Assembly (NCBI GenBank): GCA_043767025.1
Contig: JAYUHK010000033.1
Location: forward strand, 1-6,862
Source of the DNA: JAYUHK01 sp043767025
GTDB taxonomy: Bacteria > Bacteroidota > Bacteroidia > Chitinophagales > Saprospiraceae
DNA: 6,862 nucleotides
Reading direction: 5' to 3'
Shown here: piece after piece, positions 1-6,386 of the stretch
Layout of the letters: every line of letters begins with the position of its first letter
How positions within the stretch are numbered: the first letter of the stretch is position 1
The notes under the pieces: generated by a model
Database searches by the model: none
What the model was told of the DNA's origin: nothing
Seen by the model: the letters and a program-made list of their open reading frames with translations, nothing else
Translations under genes and position numbers: made by a program

Positions 1-894
1 ATTCAGGACGCGGGCGGCGGCGGCGTGGTCGTAGCACTCGGCTATCCCAATATGGGAAGTTTCAATGACACTCCTTCGCCCGGACCAGCGAGTCCCGACA
101 ACAATACCAAAGCCGCAGAAACGCCGCCTCCGCCGAGCGTGGCAGTGCCGAGTCCGCCTGCGCCCGCGCCTCCCGCAGTGAACGCGCCGAGCAAAACGCC
201 CGACGTAATCACGACCGAAGACGAAAACTCTATCAAACTGAAAGAAAAAAATGAGCGCGAGCGCAAAAAACAAGCCGATGACCAAAAATCGCGAGAGGAC
301 AATGACCGAAAGCGAGTAGAAACCGAAAATAGAGCCAAATCCGATGCAAAGGCAAAAGCCGACGCCGATGCCAAAGCACAGGCGGCAGCGGACGCAGCCG
401 CCAAACAAAAAGCCGCAGCGGACGCAGCCGCAGCCGCGCAAGCTGCCAAAGAGAAGTTTAAAAATCAAATGGGCGGCGGCGGCGGTGGCGGTAGCGGAAA
501 AGGCAGTGGCAACTCTGGCAAACCAGGAAACGGCGGCGACCCCAATGGCGACCCCAACTCCAAGAATTTGGAAGGAATGGGCGGTTCGGGTGGTGGCTCG
601 GGCGGCGGTTCAGGCGGCGGCGTAGGAGCGTCTGTCGGTGGCGGATTGGGTGGCAGACCCGTCAAAAATCGTCCGCCGCTCGCCGATAACTCTCAAAAAA
701 AGGGAAGAGTAGTCGTGAAAGTCTGCGTCGGAACGGACGGAAAAGTGACAGAATCAAAATACCAACAGTCAGGCTCTACGAGCAACGACAGCTACTTGCG
801 GAATCTGGCGGAAAAAACGGCAAGTCAATACACCTTTGCGGTCGGCGAAGACAGCCAATGCGGTACGATTACGTTTGACTTTCAAGTAAAATAA
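1..894 (+). CDS. TonB-type energy transducer (5' truncated by window edge)
   Basis: Role from the family: the protein spans the periplasm and passes proton-motive force from an inner-membrane ExbB/ExbD complex to TonB-dependent outer-membrane receptors. The frame is open from base 1 with no stop, so an internal GTG at 25 is not the true start; the N-terminal membrane helix should lie upstream of the window. Visible parts, numbered from that GTG codon, are a Pro/Ala-rich linker (about 33-60), a charged, Ala-rich, probably helical stretch (about 66-147, TolA-like), a Gly/Ser-rich linker (about 149-210, with DPNGDPN and three GSGG units) and a TonB C-terminal domain (about 211-289). That domain shows RPVKNRPP, GRVVVKVCVGTDGKV and a final CGTITFDFQVK strand. 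Two cysteines (234, 279) could form a disulfide. Base composition is G+C-rich because of the Gly/Ala/Pro codons, not necessarily through transfer. In related genomes such genes follow exbB/exbD, which would be off-window here. It stops directly against the next gene. Confidence 0.88.
   Translation: MQDAGGGGVVVALGYPNMGSFNDTPSPGPASPDNNTKAAETPPPPSVAVPSPPAPAPPAVNAPSKTPDVITTEDENSIKLKEKNERERKKQADDQKSREDNDRKRVETENRAKSDAKAKADADAKAQAAADAAAKQKAAADAAAAAQAAKEKFKNQMGGGGGGGSGKGSGNSGKPGNGGDPNGDPNSKNLEGMGGSGGGSGGGSGGGVGASVGGGLGGRPVKNRPPLADNSQKKGRVVVKVCVGTDGKVTESKYQQSGSTSNDSYLRNLAEKTASQYTFAVGEDSQCGTITFDFQVK
385..431 (+). repeat. Direct repeat in the Ala-rich helix coding region
   Basis: A 17-bp unit, GCAGCGGACGCAGCCGC, occurs at 385-401 and again at 415-431, a period of 30 bases or 10 residues. 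It encodes two successive AAADAAA-type decapeptides in the TonB-like protein, consistent with internal duplication of a helical segment. Confidence 0.75.
535..618 (+). repeat. In-frame 12-bp tandem units in the Gly-rich linker
   Basis: Two 12-bp units beginning GGCGACCCCAA lie at 535-558 and encode GDPN twice. Three degenerate 12-bp units lie at 583-618 and encode GSGG three times. The units keep the frame, so gain or loss of copies would only change the length of the periplasmic linker. Confidence 0.65.
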
Positions 895-1419
895 ATGCAC
901 TCGTCGCCGCTCAAAATCGCGCTTACAGGCACTGAATCCACAGGAAAAACCACGCTTACGCAGCAGTTGGCGACCCACTTTGATGCGCCGTTTGAGTTGG
1001 AATACGCCAGAGAATATCTGCAAAATATTGGCTTGAATTACAGCAAGCAGGACGTTTTGAACATCGCCGCAGGTCAGTTGGATAAAATAAAAAACTTTAA
1101 AGACACTTCAAAAAATATTATATTTTTTGATACAGAATTAATTGTGTCTAAAATTTGGTTCGAGCACAGATACGGATATGCAGACCCAAGTATTGAAAAA
1201 TACATTGAGTTGCAAAAAATTGACCTTTTTTTACTTTGCGCGCCCGACATTGAGTGGCAGCCAGACCCGTTGCGAGAACACGCTGCCGAAAGCCAATCGC
1301 TTTTTGAGTGCTTTGAAAATGAACTCCAATCTTATCATTTCAATTACAAAATCGTGCGCGGAAGCGGAGAAGAAAGATTAAAAAATGCAATCCAAATAAT
1401 TGCAGATTTTTTGGGATAA
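895..1419 (+). CDS. NadR-like P-loop kinase (AAA-family ATPase, ribosylnicotinamide-kinase type)
   Basis: This is a 174-residue single-domain protein. A Walker A loop is at residues 12-20 (GTESTGKTT). It is followed by EYAREYL (36-42), a Walker-B-like strand ending IIFFDTE (75-81), and a basic lid-type motif WQPDPLREH (121-129). This order fits the C-terminal nucleoside-kinase domain of NadR, which phosphorylates nicotinamide riboside with ATP in the cytoplasm; the NMN adenylyltransferase and DNA-binding domains of full NadR are absent. The ATG abuts the TAA of the TonB-like gene and shares its frame, so the two are probably co-transcribed and translationally coupled. The 3' end holds part of the promoter region for the downstream riboswitch. 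Family assignment is good; the substrate is not proven. Since the next unit is thiamin-regulated, a thiamin-related substrate is conceivable, but that is inference only. Confidence 0.8.
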   Translation: MHSSPLKIALTGTESTGKTTLTQQLATHFDAPFELEYAREYLQNIGLNYSKQDVLNIAAGQLDKIKNFKDTSKNIIFFDTELIVSKIWFEHRYGYADPSIEKYIELQKIDLFLLCAPDIEWQPDPLREHAAESQSLFECFENELQSYHFNYKIVRGSGEERLKNAIQIIADFLG

Positions 1420-1425
1420 AGTCCG

Positions 1426-1433
1426 TATCTTTG
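1426..1433 (+). promoter_or_regulatory. Bacteroidota -7 promoter element for the riboswitch-receptor transcript
   Basis: TATCTTTG matches the TAnnTTTG -7 consensus of Bacteroidota exactly. It would place the start of transcription near 1438-1441, just before the riboswitch aptamer. No good -33 TTTG/TTG element is seen at the usual spacing; the nearest TTTG (1410-1413) is only 12 bases upstream. It lies 7 bases after the stop codon of the kinase gene. Confidence 0.6.
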
Positions 1434-1438
1434 TGTTG

Positions 1439-1539
1439 TACTTTTCTTTTGGGGTGCTTTTTGCGATGCAAGAGGCTGAGATTACACCCATCGAACCTGC
1501 TCGGATAATGCCGAAGAGGGAACTTTGGTTACGAAAGTA
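1439..1539 (+). promoter_or_regulatory. TPP riboswitch (THI-box) aptamer
   Basis: This RNA element binds thiamin diphosphate. The conserved blocks appear in order: GGGGTGC (1451-1457), GGCTGAGATTACACCC (1474-1489), GAACCTG (1493-1499), GGATAATGCC (1503-1512) and AGGGAA (1517-1522). Helices that can be drawn are P2, GGGTG 1452-1456 with CACCC 1485-1489; P3, eight pairs between 1457-1464 and 1468-1475; P4, CCT 1496-1498 with AGG 1517-1519; and P5, TCGG 1501-1504 with CCGA 1511-1514. The core is certain. The closing stem P1 is unusual: the bases directly flanking the core do not pair, and the best candidate is TACTTT 1439-1444 with AAAGTA 1534-1539, so the outer limits are tentative. It precedes the TonB-dependent receptor and should lower its expression when TPP is plentiful. 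Confidence 0.93.
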
Positions 1540-1565
1540 ACATCACATTCAACCCCCCGAATGTG
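1528..1565 (+). promoter_or_regulatory. Candidate riboswitch expression platform: two tandem hairpins
   Basis: Hairpin I is GTTAC (1528-1532), GAAA loop (1533-1536), GTAAC (1537-1541), a perfect 5-bp stem with a GNRA tetraloop. Hairpin II is CACATTC (1544-1550), loop AACCCCCC, GAATGTG (1559-1565), a perfect 7-bp stem. Hairpin I uses the same bases as the 3' side of the candidate P1, so the two are mutually exclusive. The C-run loop of hairpin II could pair with the GGGG of aptamer P2. The following sequence is T-rich but not a clean U-tract, so whether control is by termination or by translation cannot be settled here. Confidence 0.5.
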
Positions 1566-1592
1566 TTATTTATCAATATTTTTACTTGTGTA

Positions 1593-3830
1593 ATGAAAAA
1601 ATTACAGCATTTAGTATTGCTATTTTGTTTTCTTCCGTGTTTGTTGCTCGCGCAAAAAAACAACGCTGATACTACAAAACTAAAGGAATTTGAGCTTCCG
1701 ACGGCACAAATTTTAGCAACTTGGGCGGGGCAAAAAACGCCAATGGCATTTACCAATCTTTCCAAAGAGCAACTCGAAAAAGAAAATCTGGGACAAGACA
1801 TACCAAATTTAATTCGGCTTACGCCGTCGATAGTCGAGTCATCTGATGCGGGGACAGGCATCGGTTATACTGGAGTGCGGATTCGCGGGAGCGATCCAAC
1901 TCGCATCAACGTCACGCTCAATGGGATTCCTCTCAACGATTCGGAGTCGCAAAGTGTCTATTGGGTAGATTTGCCCGACCTTGCTTCCAGCACAGAAAGT
2001 ATCCAAATCCAGCGTGGAGTAGGGACTTCTACCAATGGAAGCGGAGCGTTTGGCGGCACTATATCGCTGAATACCAATAAGTTACGCACAGAGCCTTTTG
2101 CAGAAATAAGCGGGACAGTAGGTTCGTTTCAGACTCAAAAAGAAAGTATTGCGGCGGGTTCGGGCTTGCTCAACCGTCATTTCTCTGTGCAAACTCGACT
2201 TTCCAATATTTATTCGGGAGGATTTATTGACCGTGCATTTACCAAATTAAATTCTGTTTTTGTCGCAGTCAATTATTTAGGAGAAAAAAATTCAGTTCAA
2301 TTCAACTGTATAGACGGTCACGAAGTTACTTATCAGGCTTGGAATGGCGTTCCTGCGCAGTACATCAACGACGCACGGTTGCGGACATACAATACTGCGG
2401 GGACAGAAAAAAGCGGCTCGCCACACCCCAACGAAGTAGATGACTACCGACAAACACACTATCAACTCCTTTACAATCAGCAATTTAGCAAAAATTGGCG
2501 TATGCAGTTGGCTTTGCACTACACGAAGGGTAGAGGATTTTATGAGCAATACAAAAGCAAGCAAAAATTCACAGAATATAATTTGCCAAATATAATTTTG
2601 AACGACAGCCTTTTGACTACTTCTAATCTGATTAGAAGGCTTTGGTTGGACAATGATTTTTATGGCACGACGTATTCAATTTTTTATGAAAATGATGAAA
2701 AATTAAATCTCGTATTCGGTGGCGGACTCAACAACTACGAAGGAAATCACTACGGCGAAATAAATTGGATACAATACGCTGGCGCGTCCGAACAGAACCA
2801 AAAATATTATCAAAACTACGCTAACAAGCTGGATTTCAACACATTTGTAAAAATAAATTACCAGTTGTTGCCAAAGTTAAATGTGTTTGCAGACCTTCAA
2901 TATCGCTATATTTCGCATTATTTGACGGGGATTGACCGCGCAGGATTTGGCTTGAATCAGGAAAATAAATTACATTTTTTCAATCCCAAAATGGGCTTTT
3001 TTTATGATTTTTCTGACCAAATAAAATTCTTTTCATCACTTTCAGTAGCGAATCGTGAACCGAACCGCGATGATTTTGCGCACCCAAAAAGTACCCAAAA
3101 ACCTATTTCGGAACGAATGTTGGATTGGGAAATAGGATTTCAGCAAGTCACGAAATATATTGATTTTGGAGTAAATTATTTCTTGATGTACTACCAAAAT
3201 CAACTGGCGGTGACGGGAGTTCTGAACGATGTAGGAGCGGCGTTGCGGGTAAATATTCCTGAAAGTTACCGCATGGGATTGGAGTTGCAGAGCAAAATAA
3301 AAATATCTAATAGCTTGATTATCAACGCTAATACAACGTTTAGTAGAAACAAAATAAAAGTATTTACAGAATATATCGACAACTGGGACACGGGACTGCA
3401 AGAACAGATTAAGCACCAAAATACCGATTTGGCTTTTTCGCCCAACATTGTAGCGACCGCCGAAGTCGAGTACAAACCGATGTCACAGTTTTCGGTAGCA
3501 CCTTCTATAAAATATGTCGCCAAACAATATTTGGATAATTCTTCTAATTCTTACACAATTTTGAATCCTTATTCTTACGTCAATCTCCGGCTGTCGTATT
3601 CGGTTCATATTTTCAACAACCAAAAAATAGATTTTAAGTTATTGATTAACAACGTGTTGAATCAAAAATATGAGAGCAATGGTTGGGCGTATCGCTATGT
3701 TTCGGAGGGATACGATGCGCGCGCCGACAATCCTTACACGAGGCTCGAAAGCGGCTCTACTTATCAGCAAGTAGGCTATTTTCCGCAGGCGGGGCGGCAT
3801 TTTTTATTGGCAGTAAAAGTTAGTTTTTGA
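1593..3830 (+). CDS. TonB-dependent outer-membrane receptor, probable thiamin-compound importer
   Basis: The ATG at 1593 is chosen because it opens a classical signal peptide (MKKLQHLV..., hydrophobic to about residue 20, likely cut A20|Q21). An in-frame GTG at 1563 would put ten extra residues before it and lies inside a leader hairpin. The mature protein has a plug domain at about 45-165 with GVRIRGSDPTRINVTLNG (94-111) and IQRGVGTSTNGSGAFGG (139-155), then a beta-barrel of alternating aromatic strands ending GRHFLLAVKVSF with a terminal Phe, the usual outer-membrane assembly signal. Length, 745 residues, is normal for a simple receptor; the N-terminal carboxypeptidase-like domain and SusC features are absent. 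A TonB box may lie around residues 30-38 (LKEFELPTA). TPP-riboswitch-linked receptors are a known Bacteroidota class for thiamin uptake, so the substrate is assigned by regulation, not by sequence motif. No inner-membrane PnuT or thiamin pyrophosphokinase gene follows, although they often do. Confidence 0.9.
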   Translation: MKKLQHLVLLFCFLPCLLLAQKNNADTTKLKEFELPTAQILATWAGQKTPMAFTNLSKEQLEKENLGQDIPNLIRLTPSIVESSDAGTGIGYTGVRIRGSDPTRINVTLNGIPLNDSESQSVYWVDLPDLASSTESIQIQRGVGTSTNGSGAFGGTISLNTNKLRTEPFAEISGTVGSFQTQKESIAAGSGLLNRHFSVQTRLSNIYSGGFIDRAFTKLNSVFVAVNYLGEKNSVQFNCIDGHEVTYQAWNGVPAQYINDARLRTYNTAGTEKSGSPHPNEVDDYRQTHYQLLYNQQFSKNWRMQLALHYTKGRGFYEQYKSKQKFTEYNLPNIILNDSLLTTSNLIRRLWLDNDFYGTTYSIFYENDEKLNLVFGGGLNNYEGNHYGEINWIQYAGASEQNQKYYQNYANKLDFNTFVKINYQLLPKLNVFADLQYRYISHYLTGIDRAGFGLNQENKLHFFNPKMGFFYDFSDQIKFFSSLSVANREPNRDDFAHPKSTQKPISERMLDWEIGFQQVTKYIDFGVNYFLMYYQNQLAVTGVLNDVGAALRVNIPESYRMGLELQSKIKISNSLIINANTTFSRNKIKVFTEYIDNWDTGLQEQIKHQNTDLAFSPNIVATAEVEYKPMSQFSVAPSIKYVAKQYLDNSSNSYTILNPYSYVNLRLSYSVHIFNNQKIDFKLLINNVLNQKYESNGWAYRYVSEGYDARADNPYTRLESGSTYQQVGYFPQAGRHFLLAVKVSF

Positions 3831-3896
3831 TGCAACCAAACGCTATTTTTTTCGTTTCGTTATAAAAAATGTATCTAAAATAAACTATCCATTTTT

Positions 3897-4481
3897 ATGC
3901 AAGACATTCAACCTTTTTTTCGTTGGCGAGAGGAATATATTGCTTCGGAGGACAAAAATTCGCCGTTCTTTGGGGCTACTTACAGCGAATTTGAATACAC
4001 CAACAAGATTTACAACTATTTTATCCACCCGCAGTGGGATAGTTTTGGCTCTTCTACGCTCTATTTGAAGGTACTTTTTGTGGATTATGGACAGCATTTT
4101 GCGATAATCGAACTGCTCGGCGAGTGGAACGACTGTATCGAAAACGATGTGATGTATCTCAAACGGGATTTGATAGACGCAATGTTGAAGAAAGAAATTA
4201 ATAAATTTATTCTTATTTGTGACAATGTATTAATTTTTCATGGCTCAGATGATAGCTACTACGAGGAGTGGTGGGACGATGTGAAGGACGACGGCGGCTG
4301 GATATGTTGCCTCAATACATCGGAGCAGCTTGAAAAAGAAATGAGGCAAATGCGTATTCAGTATTTTGTTAATTTTGGCGGGGTACTGCAAGACGTTAAT
4401 TGGCGAAAACATCTTCCTCAAACACTTTTTGGGGCGATAGAAGCACTGATGAAAGGAAGTACGAAACAGCTTGTTTTTTAG
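3897..4481 (+). CDS. Conserved-looking hypothetical protein, function unknown
   Basis: I do not recognise an established functional family. The 194-residue product is soluble: no signal peptide and no membrane helix. It is rich in aromatics, with alternating strand-like segments (STLYLKVLFVDYG, 53-65; HFAIIELLGEWND, 67-79; KFILICDNVLIFHG, 103-116), suggesting an alpha/beta fold. A striking acidic-aromatic stretch, SDDSYYEEWWDDVKDDGGW, spans about 117-135. It resembles uncharacterised proteins common in Bacteroidota, recalled from general knowledge and not checked. The ATG follows the receptor stop by 66 bases. The leader is A/T-rich without Shine-Dalgarno, as expected for the phylum. It may be read from the receptor transcript or from its own promoter; TATCTAAA at about 3872 is only a poor -7 match. 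It converges on the hydratase gene across the palindrome at 4488-4533. Confidence 0.75.
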   Translation: MQDIQPFFRWREEYIASEDKNSPFFGATYSEFEYTNKIYNYFIHPQWDSFGSSTLYLKVLFVDYGQHFAIIELLGEWNDCIENDVMYLKRDLIDAMLKKEINKFILICDNVLIFHGSDDSYYEEWWDDVKDDGGWICCLNTSEQLEKEMRQMRIQYFVNFGGVLQDVNWRKHLPQTLFGAIEALMKGSTKQLVF

Positions 4482-4487
4482 TTATTT

Positions 4488-4533
4488 TGCATAATTTTGT
4501 GACAAAAAATATTTTTTGTCACAAAATTAGGCA
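4488..4533. terminator. Perfect palindrome between convergent genes, probable bidirectional terminator
   Basis: The arms at 4492-4510 and 4511-4529 are exact reverse complements over 19 bases with no spacer. After one mismatch (4491/4530), pairs continue at 4488-4490 with 4531-4533. It starts 6 bases after the + gene's stop and contains the TAA stop of the - gene (4527-4529), the ideal place for a shared terminator. It is not a textbook intrinsic terminator: the stem is A/T-rich and the T-runs lie inside the arms instead of after the stem. Each arm also contains its own short palindrome, TTTTGT(G/C)ACAAAA, so a protein-binding role is an alternative. Confidence 0.6.
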
Positions 4534-5306
4534 GTTTTGAATTTCGCTATCGCTTTTTTGGTAAAGTCGGATAGCACCAAACGCCCACTTACAGCCGCAC
4601 GCTCTGCCAAAAGTTCGTCCCAATGGGAAGTTCCCCGCCACAAAGTTTGTTTTAGAAGTCGCATCGCTTCGGGATTTGACTGAATTAAGATGTCACAAAA
4701 GTGGACAATATATGCGTCTAATTGCGCAATCGTATCAAAACACTCGTGGAAAAGTCCGCGCTCGCGCGCCCACGCTGCGGTTCGCCACTCGGTAGCGTTG
4801 ATTGCCAACTCGCTGAAAGCCGACAAACCCATTTTGCGCTCTACGGCAGGACCGATGACAAAGGGACCGATGCCGACCGCCAATTCACTCAATTTGACCG
4901 ATGCAAATTGGGTCGCGATACAATAATCCGCCGCCGATGCGATGCCTACGCCGCCGCCGACAGCTTTCCCTTGTACGCGTGCGATGACTAATTTTGGACA
5001 TTTTCGTATGGCATTGATGACACTGGCGAAGCCCGAAAAAAACTGTTTTCCAGTTTCAAAGTCTTGGATAGCCGCCAACTCATCGAAACTTGCGCCTGCA
5101 CAGAACGTGCGCTCGCCGTCGCTTTTGAGTATCAACAATAGCACATCTTCCTGATTACCAACGGTTTGGATAGCATCGGACAAGTCCCGAAGCAATTTGC
5201 TCGGCAAGGAATTGTGAGCGGGGTGCGCAAATGTGATGGTCGCTATTGCGCCCGCAACTTCGGTTTTTACAAAGCCTTTTTCTAAAATATCCAACTCTTG
5301 TGACAT
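4527..5306 (-). CDS. Enoyl-CoA hydratase/isomerase family protein (crotonase fold)
   Basis: The 259-residue length is normal for a single-domain crotonase, a cytoplasmic enzyme acting on acyl-CoA thioesters, typically adding water to an enoyl-CoA in fatty-acid or branched-chain amino-acid breakdown. The two oxyanion-hole segments are visible: FCAGASF (68-74) and QGKAVGGGVGIASAADY (112-128). At the position of the first catalytic Glu of rat mitochondrial hydratase (Glu144) there is Gly121; the second (Glu164) is kept as Glu141 in KLSELAVGIGP. This one-Glu pattern also occurs in LiuC-type methylglutaconyl-CoA hydratases, so the exact reaction is open. The C-terminal helices (QSNPEAMRLLKQTLW, about 209-223) fit the family. 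The ATG lies 12 bases after the desaturase stop, so the two genes are probably one operon. Its stop codon sits inside the intergenic palindrome. Confidence 0.9.
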   Translation of the reverse strand: MSQELDILEKGFVKTEVAGAIATITFAHPAHNSLPSKLLRDLSDAIQTVGNQEDVLLLILKSDGERTFCAGASFDELAAIQDFETGKQFFSGFASVINAIRKCPKLVIARVQGKAVGGGVGIASAADYCIATQFASVKLSELAVGIGPFVIGPAVERKMGLSAFSELAINATEWRTAAWARERGLFHECFDTIAQLDAYIVHFCDILIQSNPEAMRLLKQTLWRGTSHWDELLAERAAVSGRLVLSDFTKKAIAKFKTA

Positions 5307-5318
5307 TCCGTTAATTGA

Positions 5319-6386
5319 TTAATCTTTAGTTCCCATTTGTTTCAGAAACTTGACGTGCGATACTACTGCGTGAGCTACGGTAGGATATTCGACATATTTT
5401 ATGCCGTACTCCAAGCAAGTTTGCTTCACGATTTTGTGGATAGCAGGATAGTGAATGTGGCTTATGTGCGGAAAAAGGTGGTGTTCGATTTGGAAGTTCA
5501 AGCCGCCCGCAAACCACGCCATAAAGCGGCTTTGAGTGGCAAAGTTAGCGGTCGTCATCACTTGGTGCGTTGCCCAATCGGTTTCCATTCGATTATTTTC
5601 GGCGGCAGACGGAAAATGCGTGTCTTCGACCGTGTGCGCCAACTGAAAAATAATACTAATCGTAAATCCTGTAATAACCATGAAAAGCAAATATCCTACT
5701 ATAAAATTCGAGAATCCCAAAGTATAAATTGGAATAATCACAAATAGTATTAGGTTGAGCAACTTGTAGCCCCAAAACTCAAAGTGTTGGGAAGTCGTCA
5801 TGGTAGGGAGTGGAGTTTTACCGATTTTTCCCCTAAAATATTTGCGGAAATCAAACAAAAATACCCACAAAATATACAGAATACAGTACAAAGCAACGAA
5901 GTAAATATGCTGAAAACGGTGCAAACTGTAACGTTTTTGTTGCTCGCACATTCGCATAAAAGGCTGCACTTCTATATCGTCGTCGTGTCCGAGAACGTTG
6001 GTAAAAGTGTGGTGCATGACGGTGTGTTTTTGCTTCCACATTCGAGCGTCTCCACCCAAAACGTTGAGCGAAAAAGCCGCCATAGTATTCAAAAATTTAT
6101 TCTCCGAAAAACTTCCGTGCGAGCCGTCGTGCATCACATTGAAGCCAATTCCTGCCGTCGCAAACGCCATGAGCGACCAAAGACACAGCGACCAGAGGAG
6201 CGGCGGGGACAAGAAAATAATAGAAACCCAACACACTACAAGCGTCGTTACCAAGAACATTGCCTTACCATAAAGGCGAATATTTCCAGTAAAATTTTCA
6301 TTTTTTTGGTTGAAATGTGACGCTACTCTGCTTTTGAGGTCGTTGTAGAAAGGGCTGTTTGCTTGAAAACGAGGCGGTGCATACAT
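5319..6386 (-). CDS. Membrane fatty-acid desaturase (acyl-CoA/acyl-lipid type)
   Basis: A di-iron integral membrane enzyme that inserts a double bond into an acyl chain using O2 and an electron donor. All three histidine boxes are present: HDGSH (86-90), HTVMHH (121-126) and QIEHH (299-303). Gln opens the third box, as in front-end (delta-5/delta-6-type, COG3239-like) desaturases. Hydrophobic segments at about 41-60, 64-84, 160-178, 208-224 and 228-250 fit the usual topology with the boxes facing the cytoplasm. There is no N-terminal cytochrome b5 domain (no HPGG), so electrons must come from a separate carrier, which is common for bacterial members. At 355 residues it is full length. The ATG at 6384-6386 is the start; upstream is A/T-rich. 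It is the first gene of a probable two-gene operon with the crotonase. Regiospecificity cannot be read from the sequence; bacterial relatives often adjust membrane fluidity. Confidence 0.92.
   Translation of the reverse strand: MYAPPRFQANSPFYNDLKSRVASHFNQKNENFTGNIRLYGKAMFLVTTLVVCWVSIIFLSPPLLWSLCLWSLMAFATAGIGFNVMHDGSHGSFSENKFLNTMAAFSLNVLGGDARMWKQKHTVMHHTFTNVLGHDDDIEVQPFMRMCEQQKRYSLHRFQHIYFVALYCILYILWVFLFDFRKYFRGKIGKTPLPTMTTSQHFEFWGYKLLNLILFVIIPIYTLGFSNFIVGYLLFMVITGFTISIIFQLAHTVEDTHFPSAAENNRMETDWATHQVMTTANFATQSRFMAWFAGGLNFQIEHHLFPHISHIHYPAIHKIVKQTCLEYGIKYVEYPTVAHAVVSHVKFLKQMGTKD

Noticed and set aside
25..27. GTG as the start of the TonB-like gene
   Set aside because: The frame is open to base 1 and the encoded residues before it fit continuation of the protein; a TonB transducer also needs an N-terminal membrane helix, which is missing from the visible part.
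42..665. Long open frames opposite and beside the TonB-like gene (Ala/Ser-rich and Pro-rich products)
   Set aside because: They are mirror images of the Gly/Ala/Pro repeats in the real gene; low complexity keeps all frames open, and the products have no domain logic.
1563..1592. GTG start ten codons upstream for the receptor
   Set aside because: It falls in the 3' arm of a leader hairpin and would place an uncharged segment before an otherwise textbook signal peptide that begins at the ATG at 1593.
3838..3857. AAACG/CGTTT inverted repeat after the receptor gene as a terminator
   Set aside because: Only five pairs around a ten-base loop and no following T-run; too weak to call.
3872..3879. 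TATCTAAA as a promoter for the hypothetical gene
   Set aside because: It matches only the first part of TAnnTTTG and lacks a TTTG -33 partner.
4493..4528. CRP/FNR-type operator suggested by TGTGA...TCACA
   Set aside because: The half-sites TGTGA and TCACA are 16 bases apart, far more than the 6 bases of a CRP site; the location between convergent gene ends also argues against a promoter operator.
5784..6320. 178-codon open frame on the + strand opposite the desaturase
   Set aside because: It is antisense to all the conserved histidine boxes of the desaturase, and the product has no coherent hydrophobic or domain pattern.
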